This document shows, one piece after another, positions 24,766 through 32,973 of a stretch of DNA of 64,000 nt. Where the stretch lies: contig NZ_FWYD01000002.1 in the NCBI RefSeq assembly GCF_900176485.1, positions 124,001 through 188,000 on the forward strand, read 5' to 3'. The notes below the pieces were generated by a model. That model was not told the origin of the DNA and did no database searches. It worked only from the letters and a program-made list of their open reading frames with translations. A program made the translations under genes and the position numbers. Source of the stretch: Primorskyibacter flagellatus. Its GTDB lineage: Bacteria; Pseudomonadota; Alphaproteobacteria; Rhodobacterales; Rhodobacteraceae. The stretch's first letter is position 1. Each line of letters begins with the position of its first letter.

Positions 24766-26686
24766 CCTCTTGGGTCTCCTCGTTCTGGTCTGCGGCCGCG
24801 TCGGCCTCTGCGTCGGCCTCTGTCTCTGTCTCGGAACCGTCCTGAGATTCGGCATCTTCTTCTGTCACGTCCGGCCGGACCAGTTTGAATTCAATCCGGC
24901 GGTTGGCTTCGCGTCCGTCGGCACTGCCATTATCGGCAATCGGCTGGTCTTCACCGTAGCCCACCGCCCGGTATGAGGCGGTCAGGACCCGGCGGTTGCG
25001 CAGCGCATCCAGCACCGCTTGCGCGCGTTCCTGACTAAGCTGCTGGTTCATCGTTTCGCGGCCCTGACTATCGGTATGTCCGCCGATCTCAAGCGGGATG
25101 TCACCGCATTTCTTCAACAGTTCGGCAATATCGTCCAGGATGTCCTTGGCCGCACTGTCAAAGGTCGACGCGCCGGGCTCAAAGCTGATCTTGCGGTTGC
25201 CGATAATCTCGACGATGCCCGCCTCGCATTCATCGGGGGTAGGTATACCCAGCGTCGGATCAAGCTTTTCGAGGTAGGTCACCTTGATGTCGAAATCGGC
25301 ACCTTCACCCAGCTTGGTCGACAACAATTGCGCAATCGTCGCGTTGGCGTCGACCAGTCCGGTATCGCCCGCAACCACGAATGTGTCGGGCGTGATCGTG
25401 ACCGCGCCGTTTTTAAGTTGCGCCAGCGCTTCCAGCCCGGCCAGAACGCGGACCGACCACGAGGCGGGAAGCGTCTCGTCGATGCGGGCGGACATGCGGG
25501 ACGCGCCGCTGCCGAACCGTGCCTTCGCATAGCTTTCGGCGGTCTGGCGTTCCAACGCGCCGGCAACCCGGCCGCGCATCTGCACGGCCCCTTCGGGGCT
25601 GAGGGTGGCAACGAACTCGGGCGGTCCCTGTTCGCCCTCGTCCGGCGTTTCGGGCAGCACTGCCGTCAGTGCGAAAACCTCCGGCAGCGCGTTCTCCAGC
25701 TCTCCGACCACATGATCGAACACTCCGCGATCCGTGCCTTCGGGCACAAGCAGCGAAATATCGGCATCCGAGAAGGTGACGCTGCCGCCGCCGACCTCGG
25801 CCAGCGCGTTGATCGCCAGTTCCGCGGCCTGTGGCCAGGTCTTGGACGGAATGCCCAGTCCGATCGTGCAGCTGGCCTTTTCGTTCAGCCCGGCAGCATT
25901 TGCAGCGGCAAGGATTCGGTCACGCCCCTCTTCGGTCCCGGCAGAGCAGGCATCGAATTTGGCTTTGCCGTCTTCGATCAGGAATCGCAGTGTGAAGGGG
26001 CTGATCACCGGGCGCGGGGCAGACAGATCCAGCGACAAGGTGACCTTGTCACCCGCCCGGCGCACCAGATCGCTTTCCATCTTGCGGCGCGTGGCATCGC
26101 TGTCAGTCATCGCGGTAATCTGCACCTGATCCGCCCCGACAGAGATTTTGGATCGCGGCAGATCTTCCAACGCCCACAGGCTGAAACGCAGCGCATCGGC
26201 CCATCCGTCCGGCGCATCGAAGCTGGCAACTTCCAGAAGATCGGACACCTGACCCGGATCATCGGCGATGTCGCGGACCTGGGACAGCAATGCCTCCCGG
26301 TCAGTGCTGGCCGGGACCAGACCGATCAACGAGATGCCGGCATCGTTGCGCAGGATCTCGACCGAGAACCGGGGCGGTGCCAGGTCGGCCGTGTCGGCGA
26401 CGCCCATCTGATCCAGCACGCGAGAGGCATCGACAACCCGTCCGGCAGCGCTGAGCGCATCAAAGCGGGCGGCCTCGGTCGGGGCGGTTCCGATCAGGAA
26501 AATCTGCAACCCGTCGGAATCCACATCCGCCCAGGTCAGCGCGGCTTTGTCGAGTTCCTGACGCACCTCTTTGATGGAATTGTTTTCGATGACACGGACA
26601 GAAAAGTAGGCCGCGACCAGACAAAGCAGCGCCGCGAGGCCAAAGGCCAATAGCGAAATGAACAACTTTGACAAACGCATGGGCAT
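24752..26686 (-). CDS. Membrane-anchored OmpA-family protein with BON-like repeats
   Basis: A 644-residue protein with an N-terminal hydrophobic segment (about 7-29, FISLLAFGLAALLCLVAAYFS), likely an uncleaved anchor because no AxA site follows. The middle (about 40-480) holds several BON-like repeats of roughly 70 residues, for example around LLEVASFDAPDGWADALRFS and VSLLVPEGTDRGVF-like segments. An OmpA C-terminal peptidoglycan-binding domain lies at about 490-605 (LEIGGHTDSQGRETMNQQLS, SYRAVGYGEDQPIADNG, REANRRIEFKL). The tail is extremely acidic. Together with the coiled-coil gene downstream it looks like a cell-wall tether. The precise role is unknown. Confidence 0.85.
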   Translation of the reverse strand: MPMRLSKLFISLLAFGLAALLCLVAAYFSVRVIENNSIKEVRQELDKAALTWADVDSDGLQIFLIGTAPTEAARFDALSAAGRVVDASRVLDQMGVADTADLAPPRFSVEILRNDAGISLIGLVPASTDREALLSQVRDIADDPGQVSDLLEVASFDAPDGWADALRFSLWALEDLPRSKISVGADQVQITAMTDSDATRRKMESDLVRRAGDKVTLSLDLSAPRPVISPFTLRFLIEDGKAKFDACSAGTEEGRDRILAAANAAGLNEKASCTIGLGIPSKTWPQAAELAINALAEVGGGSVTFSDADISLLVPEGTDRGVFDHVVGELENALPEVFALTAVLPETPDEGEQGPPEFVATLSPEGAVQMRGRVAGALERQTAESYAKARFGSGASRMSARIDETLPASWSVRVLAGLEALAQLKNGAVTITPDTFVVAGDTGLVDANATIAQLLSTKLGEGADFDIKVTYLEKLDPTLGIPTPDECEAGIVEIIGNRKISFEPGASTFDSAAKDILDDIAELLKKCGDIPLEIGGHTDSQGRETMNQQLSQERAQAVLDALRNRRVLTASYRAVGYGEDQPIADNGSADGREANRRIEFKLVRPDVTEEDAESQDGSETETEADAEADAAADQNEETQEDEQN

Positions 26687-26738
26687 TCCAAGCAGCGTGG
26701 AGTTGGCTTCTGATACAGTCAGCGCCGCAGGGGTGCAA

Positions 26739-27704
26739 TCACGCGAAAAGCGCTACGGCGAAAAACAGCACAGGCAGCAGGCCGGCATTTCGGTTGGACC
26801 GGAACAGCTTCAGCAGCCTGTCATTATCGTCGGGGTCGAAAAGGCGCAACTGCCACAGCATATGGCCCACAAAGCCAAGCGCGCCGGCGATTGCCACGAC
26901 CAGTGTCAGGGTCTCGGCGCGCGGAATCGCCGCGAGGATTGCCAGCACCATCAAGGCAACGCTGACCTTCATGAAGCGCGCCAGCCATTTCGGGCTGGCC
27001 TCGCCGAACAGGCGCGCGGTGGATTTTACCCCGATCAGCGCGTCATCCTCGGCGTCCTGATGGGCATAGATCGTGTCATAAAACAGCGTCCACGCCATCC
27101 CCGACAGATACAGGATCACGGCGGGCCATTCCAGAACACCGCGATGCGCGGTCCAGGCCAGCAACGCGCCCCAGTTGAAGGCGATGCCCAGAAACACCTG
27201 CGGCCACCATGTGAAGCGTTTGGCAAACGGGTAGATGGCCACAGGCCCCAATGCGATCACGCCAAGCAGGATCGCCATCGGATGAAAGCTGAGCAGGATG
27301 GCGAAGGCCACCAGCGCCTGCGCCGCCAGCCAAGCCAGCGCTTGGCCGACGCTGACCTGCCCCGATGGGATCGGCCGCGACGCCGTGCGCGCCACGGACC
27401 CGTCGATATGACGGTCGGTGATGTCGTTCCATGTGCAGCCCGCGCCGCGCATCAGTATCGCGCCAATCCCGCAGCCTGCAAAGATCCACAGATCCTGCCA
27501 GCGCGCCTGCCCGTCCGACAGCATCGCCAGCAACAGCCCCCACCAGCACGGCAAAAGCAGCAGCCATGTGCCGATCGGGCGGTCCAGACGGCTGAGCCGG
27601 AAATAGGGACGTGCGGGGGCGGGGGCGAGCCTGTCCACCCAATTGCCGCGCACGGCGTCGGAAACCTGTCCTTCGGCCTCTGGCATCGGCGGTTGGTCGG
27701 GCAT
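26739..27704 (-). CDS. ubiA: 4-hydroxybenzoate polyprenyltransferase
   Basis: Prenylates 4-hydroxybenzoate in ubiquinone synthesis, an inner-membrane enzyme. The two Asp-rich motifs are present: NDITDRHIDGSVARTASRPI and YAHQDAEDDALIGVKSTA. The N-terminal LDRPIGTWLLLLPCWWGL is also typical, and about eight or nine membrane helices fit the 321 residues. I chose the ATG of MPDQPPMPE, with TGGAGCGCAACAT before it; a longer frame upstream enters rsmE on the other strand. It is divergent from rsmE by only 12 bases, so their promoters must overlap each other's 5' ends. Confidence 0.95.
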   Translation of the reverse strand: MPDQPPMPEAEGQVSDAVRGNWVDRLAPAPARPYFRLSRLDRPIGTWLLLLPCWWGLLLAMLSDGQARWQDLWIFAGCGIGAILMRGAGCTWNDITDRHIDGSVARTASRPIPSGQVSVGQALAWLAAQALVAFAILLSFHPMAILLGVIALGPVAIYPFAKRFTWWPQVFLGIAFNWGALLAWTAHRGVLEWPAVILYLSGMAWTLFYDTIYAHQDAEDDALIGVKSTARLFGEASPKWLARFMKVSVALMVLAILAAIPRAETLTLVVAIAGALGFVGHMLWQLRLFDPDDNDRLLKLFRSNRNAGLLPVLFFAVALFA

Positions 27705-27716
27705 ATGTTGCGCTCC

Positions 27717-28439
27717 ATGACGGCAAAGATACGGCTCTATGTAGATCACCCGCTGGGGGAAGGGCAATCACTCGCCCTGACGCGCGACCAGGCACATTAC
27801 CTTTTTGCGGTGATGCGGCTAGCCGTGGGCGACGGTGTGCTTGTGTTCAACGGGCAGGCTGGCGAGTGGCGCACTGATGTGGCGGTCGCCAACAAACGCA
27901 ACGGCGTGCTGGTTTGCCGCGCGCAGACCGCGCCGCAGCGCAACCCGCCCGACCTATGGCTGCTCTTTGCCCCGATCAAGAAGGCCCGCACCGATTTCAT
28001 CGTTGAAAAGGCGGCAGAGATGGGCGCCGCGCGGATCATGCCCGTCCAGACGCGCTTCACCAATTCCGAACGAATCCGGCAGGATCGGCTGCAAGCCCAT
28101 GCCGTCGAGGCCGCCGAACAATGCGGCGGAACATTCGTGCCCGAAGTCACCGATCTGGCCAAGCTGGACGCCGTTCTGGACAACTGGCCCGCGGATCGCC
28201 AGTTGATGTTCTGCAACGAGGCAGAGGCAGGCTCTGCCACCCGCCTCGCCAATGCGACGCCGGACCCCTGGGCAATTCTCATCGGTCCCGAGGGGGGATT
28301 TTCCGAAGCAGAACGCGCGCGCCTGACGGCCCTGCCGCAAGCGCATGTCGTCAGCCTTGGCCCCCGCATCCTGCGTGCCGACACGGCCGCCGTGGCCGCG
28401 ATGACGCTGTGGCAAATGGCGCTGGGGGACTGGCAATGA
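27717..28439 (+). CDS. rsmE: 16S rRNA m3U1498 methyltransferase
   Basis: Methylates N3 of U1498 of 16S rRNA; a SPOUT-fold enzyme. The 240-residue protein has a PUA-like N-terminal domain (IRLYVDHPLGEGQSLALTRDQ) and the SPOUT domain with the knot motifs ILIGPEGGFSEAERARL and VSLGPRILRADTAAVAAM, plus LWLLFAPIKKARTDFIVEKA. The same open frame extends 350 codons upstream, but that part is antisense to ubiA; ATG of MTAKIRLY, or MLRSM four codons earlier, is the real start. The gene is followed closely by an uncharacterised membrane-protein gene. Confidence 0.95.
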   Translation: MTAKIRLYVDHPLGEGQSLALTRDQAHYLFAVMRLAVGDGVLVFNGQAGEWRTDVAVANKRNGVLVCRAQTAPQRNPPDLWLLFAPIKKARTDFIVEKAAEMGAARIMPVQTRFTNSERIRQDRLQAHAVEAAEQCGGTFVPEVTDLAKLDAVLDNWPADRQLMFCNEAEAGSATRLANATPDPWAILIGPEGGFSEAERARLTALPQAHVVSLGPRILRADTAAVAAMTLWQMALGDWQ

Positions 28440-28461
28440 CCCCGCGCGCCAAGGTTGCGGC

Positions 28462-28989
28462 ATGACCCTGCTGCGGGCCGAGGCGAAGGCCGCGCTGTGG
28501 CGCTGGCGCGAAACCATCACCGGGGTCGCGGTGGCCGCACTTGGCCTGCATTGGGTCGTCAACCTTTGGGGCATTCTCAACTGGATGGGCTATCCCGTGC
28601 TGCTGATCGGCATCGCGCTGACCGTCATGGGCGTGCAGCGCGCGCGGTTCCGCACCGAAGACACCGCACCGGGCGTGGTGCAGATCGACGAGGGCCGGAT
28701 TTCGTATTTCGGACCGTTGTCGGGCGGCATTGCCGATCTGGCTGACCTGCGCTCGCTGGCCATAGATCCGGGATCGAAGCCGCCGCATTGGGTCTTGTCG
28801 CGGCGCGGCGAACCGGATCTGCACATCCCCCTCGGCGCTGCCGGTGCCGATGCGTTGTTCGATGCGTTTGCCGCCCTTCCCGGCATCCGCACCGAACATA
28901 TGTTGCGTCAGATGCAGGCGGGGGGGACTGAACGGATCATGATCTGGCACCGCGCCGACATGCCCCGCCCATCCGCCCGGCTGCATTGA
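28462..28989 (+). CDS. Conserved membrane protein of unknown function
   Basis: I do not recognise the family with confidence. The 175-residue protein starts with a basic amphipathic stretch (EAKAALWRWRETITG), has two hydrophobic helices (about 20-36 and 42-58), and then a soluble domain with a short beta-rich region (GVVQIDEGRISYFGPLSGG, LRSLAIDPGSKPPHWVLSR). Nothing catalytic stands out. It lies 22 bases after rsmE and 70 before gshA. By recollection, similar proteins occur between rsmE and gshA in related Rhodobacteraceae. It is likely a real inner-membrane protein. Confidence 0.75.
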   Translation: MTLLRAEAKAALWRWRETITGVAVAALGLHWVVNLWGILNWMGYPVLLIGIALTVMGVQRARFRTEDTAPGVVQIDEGRISYFGPLSGGIADLADLRSLAIDPGSKPPHWVLSRRGEPDLHIPLGAAGADALFDAFAALPGIRTEHMLRQMQAGGTERIMIWHRADMPRPSARLH

Positions 28990-29058
28990 CAGCCTCGCCA
29001 TTTCCCCCCATCCCTGTGATGTGACACGAACAGACCCTGCAATTCGGAGCCTTGCCAA

Positions 29059-30429
29059 ATGTCCATTCCACAATCCGGCGGTGGTCCCGTTGAACACAAA
29101 GATCAGCTGACGGACTACCTTGCGTCCGGCTGCAAGCCGAAAGAGGACTGGCGCATCGGCACCGAGCACGAGAAATTCGGCTATTGCAAGGACACGCTGA
29201 AACCCCTGCCCTACGAAGGCGAACGGTCCATTCTGGCGATGCTGGAGGGTCTGCGCGACCGCCACGGCTGGGCCCCTGTCGAAGAGGCAGGCAAGCTGAT
29301 CGGGCTGGAAAAGGACGGCGCCAATGTCAGTCTGGAACCCGGTGGGCAGTTGGAACTGTCCGGCGCACCGCTGGAAACCATCCACGAGACCTGCGACGAG
29401 GTGAACGCCCATCTGCGCGATGTGAAAGACATCGCCGATGCGGTCGGCGTGGGGTTCATCGGCCTGGGCGCGGCCCCGATCTGGACGCATGACGAAATGC
29501 CGATGATGCCCAAGGGCCGGTACCGGCTGATGAACGAATACATGGACCGCGTCGGCACCATGGGCAAATCCATGATGTACCGGACCTGCACCGTGCAGGT
29601 GAATCTCGACTTCTCGTCCGAGGCGGACATGGTCAAGAAGATGCGCGTGGCCATCGCCCTGCAACCCGTGGCGACGGCGCTTTTTGCCAATTCGCCGTTC
29701 TTTGAAGGCCATCCCAACGGCCACAAAAGCTGGCGCAGCCGGATCTGGCGCGACCTTGACCCGGATCGCACCGGCACGTTGCCATTTGTCTTTGAGGACG
29801 GTTTCGGGTTCGAGGCCTGGGTGGATTATGCGCTCGATGTGCCGATGTATTTCGTCTACCGCGACGGCAAGTATATCGACGCGCTTGGCCAGTCCTTCCG
29901 CGATTTCCTGAAAGGCGAACTGCCCGCCCTGCCCGGCGAAATCCCGACCCTGTCGGATTGGGCCGACCACCTGACCACAATTTTCCCCGAAGCGCGGGTC
30001 AAGAAATTCCTTGAAATGCGCGGTGCCGATGGCGGCCCGTGGCGCAGGCTTTGTGCGCTGCCCGCCTATTGGGTTGGCTTGCTCTACGACCAGACTGCGC
30101 TGGATGCCGCCTGGGATCTTGCCAAGGACTGGGACGCCGAAACCCGCGAGGCGTTGCGCGTTGCCGCCTCGCAGGACGCGCTTCAGGCCAAGGTCGGCGG
30201 GATCGACATGCATGATCTGGCCCGCCAGACCGTGGAGATTGCCGAGGCCGGGCTGAAAGCCCGCGCGCGCCCCGGCGCAGGTGGGCTGGTGCCTGATGAA
30301 ACCCATTTCCTCAACGCCCTGAAGGAAAGCGTCGAATCTGGCAAAACCCCCGCTGACGAGTTGCTTGAGCATTATGCAGGGGAGTGGGACGGCGATCTGA
30401 CGCGCGTTTACGCTCAATACAGCTACTAA
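29059..30429 (+). CDS. gshA: Glutamate--cysteine ligase (proteobacterial/plant type)
   Basis: Catalyses the first step of glutathione synthesis. The 456-residue length and the motifs RIGTEHEKFGY, GGQLELSGAPLETIHETC and MMYRTCTVQVNLDF identify the class found in alphaproteobacteria and plants rather than E. coli GshA. The active-site Glu and Met/Arg positions appear intact. CGGAG precedes the ATG. The gene ends 226 bases before a FadR-type regulator. The window also contains two glutathione-using enzymes (the hydroquinone reductase and a GST), though not adjacent. Confidence 0.95.
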   Translation: MSIPQSGGGPVEHKDQLTDYLASGCKPKEDWRIGTEHEKFGYCKDTLKPLPYEGERSILAMLEGLRDRHGWAPVEEAGKLIGLEKDGANVSLEPGGQLELSGAPLETIHETCDEVNAHLRDVKDIADAVGVGFIGLGAAPIWTHDEMPMMPKGRYRLMNEYMDRVGTMGKSMMYRTCTVQVNLDFSSEADMVKKMRVAIALQPVATALFANSPFFEGHPNGHKSWRSRIWRDLDPDRTGTLPFVFEDGFGFEAWVDYALDVPMYFVYRDGKYIDALGQSFRDFLKGELPALPGEIPTLSDWADHLTTIFPEARVKKFLEMRGADGGPWRRLCALPAYWVGLLYDQTALDAAWDLAKDWDAETREALRVAASQDALQAKVGGIDMHDLARQTVEIAEAGLKARARPGAGGLVPDETHFLNALKESVESGKTPADELLEHYAGEWDGDLTRVYAQYSY

Positions 30430-30655
30430 CGCCGCCGCGACATGCCACAGCACCCCAAATCATGGGGGCTGCGCGATCTTGCGACGTTATATTGTCAGGC
30501 GCGATCAAGATGAACCGCAAAGGGGGCCGGGGCGCAACAGATGCGGCGCAACCTTCATGGAACGTCCAAACCCTCCCGGAACACGGCGGTGCGATCCGCT
30601 TGCGCGCAACTGACAGCGGTCATATTGTTTAACCAATTCCCGAAGAGGTCAGCAG

Positions 30656-31426
30656 ATGCCATTCCAGAAGGTTCAGCCAGAAAAGCTATCAACGTCGGTC
30701 GCGCGACAGATCGAAAAGCTGATCCTGCGCGGCGTATTGCGCCCCGGCGAACGCTTGCCCCCCGAGCGTGAGTTGTCGGAGCGGCTTGGCGTGTCACGGC
30801 CGTCGCTGCGCGAGGCGGCAGCGGACCTGCAAAACCGCGGTCTTCTGGCCAGTCGCGCCGGTGCCGGTATTTATGTGGCCGACGTGCTGGGCTCTGCCTT
30901 CTCGGATGCGCTGATAAAGCTCTTTGCGACACATGATGAGGCGGTGTTCGACTACTTGTCGTTCCGCCGCGACATGGAAGGGTTGGCGGCAGAGCGCGCC
31001 GCGCGTTTAGCATCGGACACCGATTTGAAGGTCATCCAGTCGGTTTTCGACAAGATGCAGGCCGCCCATGCCAAGCGCGATCCGAGTGACGAGGCAGGAC
31101 TCGATGCGGATTTCCACCTCGCAATCATCGAATCCAGTCACAACGTCATCATGCTGCACATGATGCGGTCGATGTATCAGCTGTTGCGCGAAGGCGTGTT
31201 CTACAATCGCCGGATCATGTTCCAACGACGGACCACGCGTGAAACGCTGCTGGACCAGCATCGTCAGATCAACAACGCCCTTCAGGCCCGCGATCCTGAC
31301 GCGGCGCGCAAGGCGGTAGAAGACCATCTGAATTACGTCGAGAGCGCCTTGACCGAGCATCGCAAGGCCGAACGCAATGAAGAAATCGCCCGCCAGCGCT
31401 TTGAACACGAACAAAGCCGCACTTGA
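30656..31426 (+). CDS. FadR/PdhR-type GntR transcriptional regulator
   Basis: A 256-residue regulator with an N-terminal winged helix (about 10-78: QIEKLILRGVLRPGERLPPE and the recognition segment SERLGVSRPSLREAAADLQN) and a C-terminal FCD ligand domain (about 95-235) with its metal/ligand residues in LDADFHLAIIESSHN and HRQINNALQARDPDAARKAVEDHL. FCD proteins respond to small acids such as pyruvate, lactate or glycolate. The ligand here is not readable. AGAGG precedes the ATG. The gene stands alone between gshA and a convergent glycosyltransferase, so its targets may lie elsewhere. Confidence 0.9.
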   Translation: MPFQKVQPEKLSTSVARQIEKLILRGVLRPGERLPPERELSERLGVSRPSLREAAADLQNRGLLASRAGAGIYVADVLGSAFSDALIKLFATHDEAVFDYLSFRRDMEGLAAERAARLASDTDLKVIQSVFDKMQAAHAKRDPSDEAGLDADFHLAIIESSHNVIMLHMMRSMYQLLREGVFYNRRIMFQRRTTRETLLDQHRQINNALQARDPDAARKAVEDHLNYVESALTEHRKAERNEEIARQRFEHEQSRT

Positions 31427-31541
31427 CCTCGGCGCATCCCGGCTTGGCAAATCAACCGGTGGGCTTTGTCATCGCGTCACCTCCGGCAGCGGTGCTTATG
31501 GCATCGCCCGCAAACCCGGTCTGTTTCAGGCAACAAGCGCA

Positions 31542-32801
31542 TCAGTCCGTTGGCGCACGCGGCTCCGTTCGGGACAATTTTTCCACCCATTTTAATTGCT
31601 TCGGCAGGCAGACCTTGCGCAAATCATAGTGCTCCACCACGAATTCTCGTGCGGCCTTGCCCATGCGCGTCCGCGTCTCCGGGTCGTCCAGCAAATCGCA
31701 TAGCCGGTCGACCAAAGCGTCCTTGTCGAAGAAATCCACCATCCAGCCGGTTTCGCCCTCGGTCAGGACCTCTTTCACAGGTGCCGTATCGCTCGCCAGA
31801 ATTGCGCTTTCGCAGGCCATCGATTCCAGCAGCGACCAGGACAGGACAAACGGATAGGTCAGGTACACATGCGCCCTGCTGACCTGCATCATCGACAGGA
31901 AGCGGTCATAGGGCACGCGGCCAAGGAAATGCACACGCGCCCAGTCCTCATCGGAAATCTGCCCGCGCACCTCGTCGATATAGATCTGCTTCCATGTCTT
32001 GCCCTTGGGCGCGCGCGCGCCATAGCTGACATCATCACCGCCCAGCATCACCACCTGCGCCTCTGGCCGCCGTTTCAGGATTTCCGGCAGGGCGCGCATG
32101 AAGATGTGATAGCCGCGATAGGGTTCCAGATTGCGGTTGATGAAGGTCACAACCTCGTCGTCTCGGGTCAGCACTAGGCCGCCCGTCACCTCCAGCCTTG
32201 CCGCCGGATCGGGCTTTACATCCTCCGTATTCACGCCGTCATGCACCACCGTGATACGCTTGCGGTAATGGTCGGGGAAGGTATCGGCCTGAAACTGCGT
32301 CGGGCTGATACCCAGATCAATCACCTCGGAATGCAACCGGTTATTGAGGTTTTTCAGCCGGATCCGCAGCGCGTCCTGTTCCGCCGCAGGCGTCGGGAAT
32401 TCCGGATCGAACCCCAGAAACGGTTGCGCGGACAGGTGATAAAGCTCGCAATACAGGCCCAGACGCGCGCCCGGCCACACGTCTTTGAGAAACAGGCTTT
32501 CGCCCCAGCCGTGATGGGCCAGGATCATGTCAGGCTCGAACCCCTGCGCCTTCAGCGCCATCGCCGCAGCGTAACAGCTGTGGCCGCGCAACAGTTTTGT
32601 CTCGAAGTCGGACAGCCAGGGATGAATATCGCGCGACGACGCACCGGTGATCTTGTAGGGGATGACCTGCACCCCCTGCCATTTCACAGGTTTGTCCACC
32701 TTGGGTGTCAGCGCCACGATCTGATGGCCCATCTGCACCAGAACCGGCGCGATATGCTTGTACTGACCGGGGAAATTCTGGTGGATCAGCAATATCTTCA
32801 T
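31542..32801 (-). CDS. GT4-family glycosyltransferase
   Basis: A 419-residue GT-B fold enzyme. The N-terminal Rossmann half opens with [20 protein letters not shown]. The C-terminal half shows the GT4 donor site with [40 protein letters not shown], where the E-x7-E region normally binds the sugar nucleotide, and [19 protein letters not shown]. The sugar and acceptor are unknown; cell-surface polysaccharide synthesis is likely. I chose the second ATG (MKILLIHQ), seven codons into the frame. It stands alone, divergent from leuS across 170 bases. Confidence 0.85.
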   Translation of the reverse strand: MKILLIHQNFPGQYKHIAPVLVQMGHQIVALTPKVDKPVKWQGVQVIPYKITGASSRDIHPWLSDFETKLLRGHSCYAAAMALKAQGFEPDMILAHHGWGESLFLKDVWPGARLGLYCELYHLSAQPFLGFDPEFPTPAAEQDALRIRLKNLNNRLHSEVIDLGISPTQFQADTFPDHYRKRITVVHDGVNTEDVKPDPAARLEVTGGLVLTRDDEVVTFINRNLEPYRGYHIFMRALPEILKRRPEAQVVMLGGDDVSYGARAPKGKTWKQIYIDEVRGQISDEDWARVHFLGRVPYDRFLSMMQVSRAHVYLTYPFVLSWSLLESMACESAILASDTAPVKEVLTEGETGWMVDFFDKDALVDRLCDLLDDPETRTRMGKAAREFVVEHYDLRKVCLPKQLKWVEKLSRTEPRAPTD

Positions 32802-32973
32802 GGCAATAATTTCCTGCAAACCGACACCGCCCTGTTATATCCGGCTGCCGGAAAGAGGCAAACTCTACGCGCCGGGCCGAACCGATTTGCCCAGAGGCAC
32901 TTTACCCGGACGCCCCATGGTCCTATCACCCATGCGACTGCAAAGACGCCCGCCTGCCCAAAGGAATCCCCAC

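Noticed and set aside
25019..26653. 544-codon open frame on the plus strand
   Set aside because: Antisense to the OmpA-family gene; composition is Arg/Gly/Gln-rich without any domain.
26658..27716. 350-codon N-terminal extension of rsmE
   Set aside because: It is antisense to ubiA; the RsmE family begins at the ATG near 27717.
30510..30632. 40-codon frame between gshA and the FadR-type gene
   Set aside because: No Shine-Dalgarno and no recognisable feature; it occupies the promoter region of the regulator.
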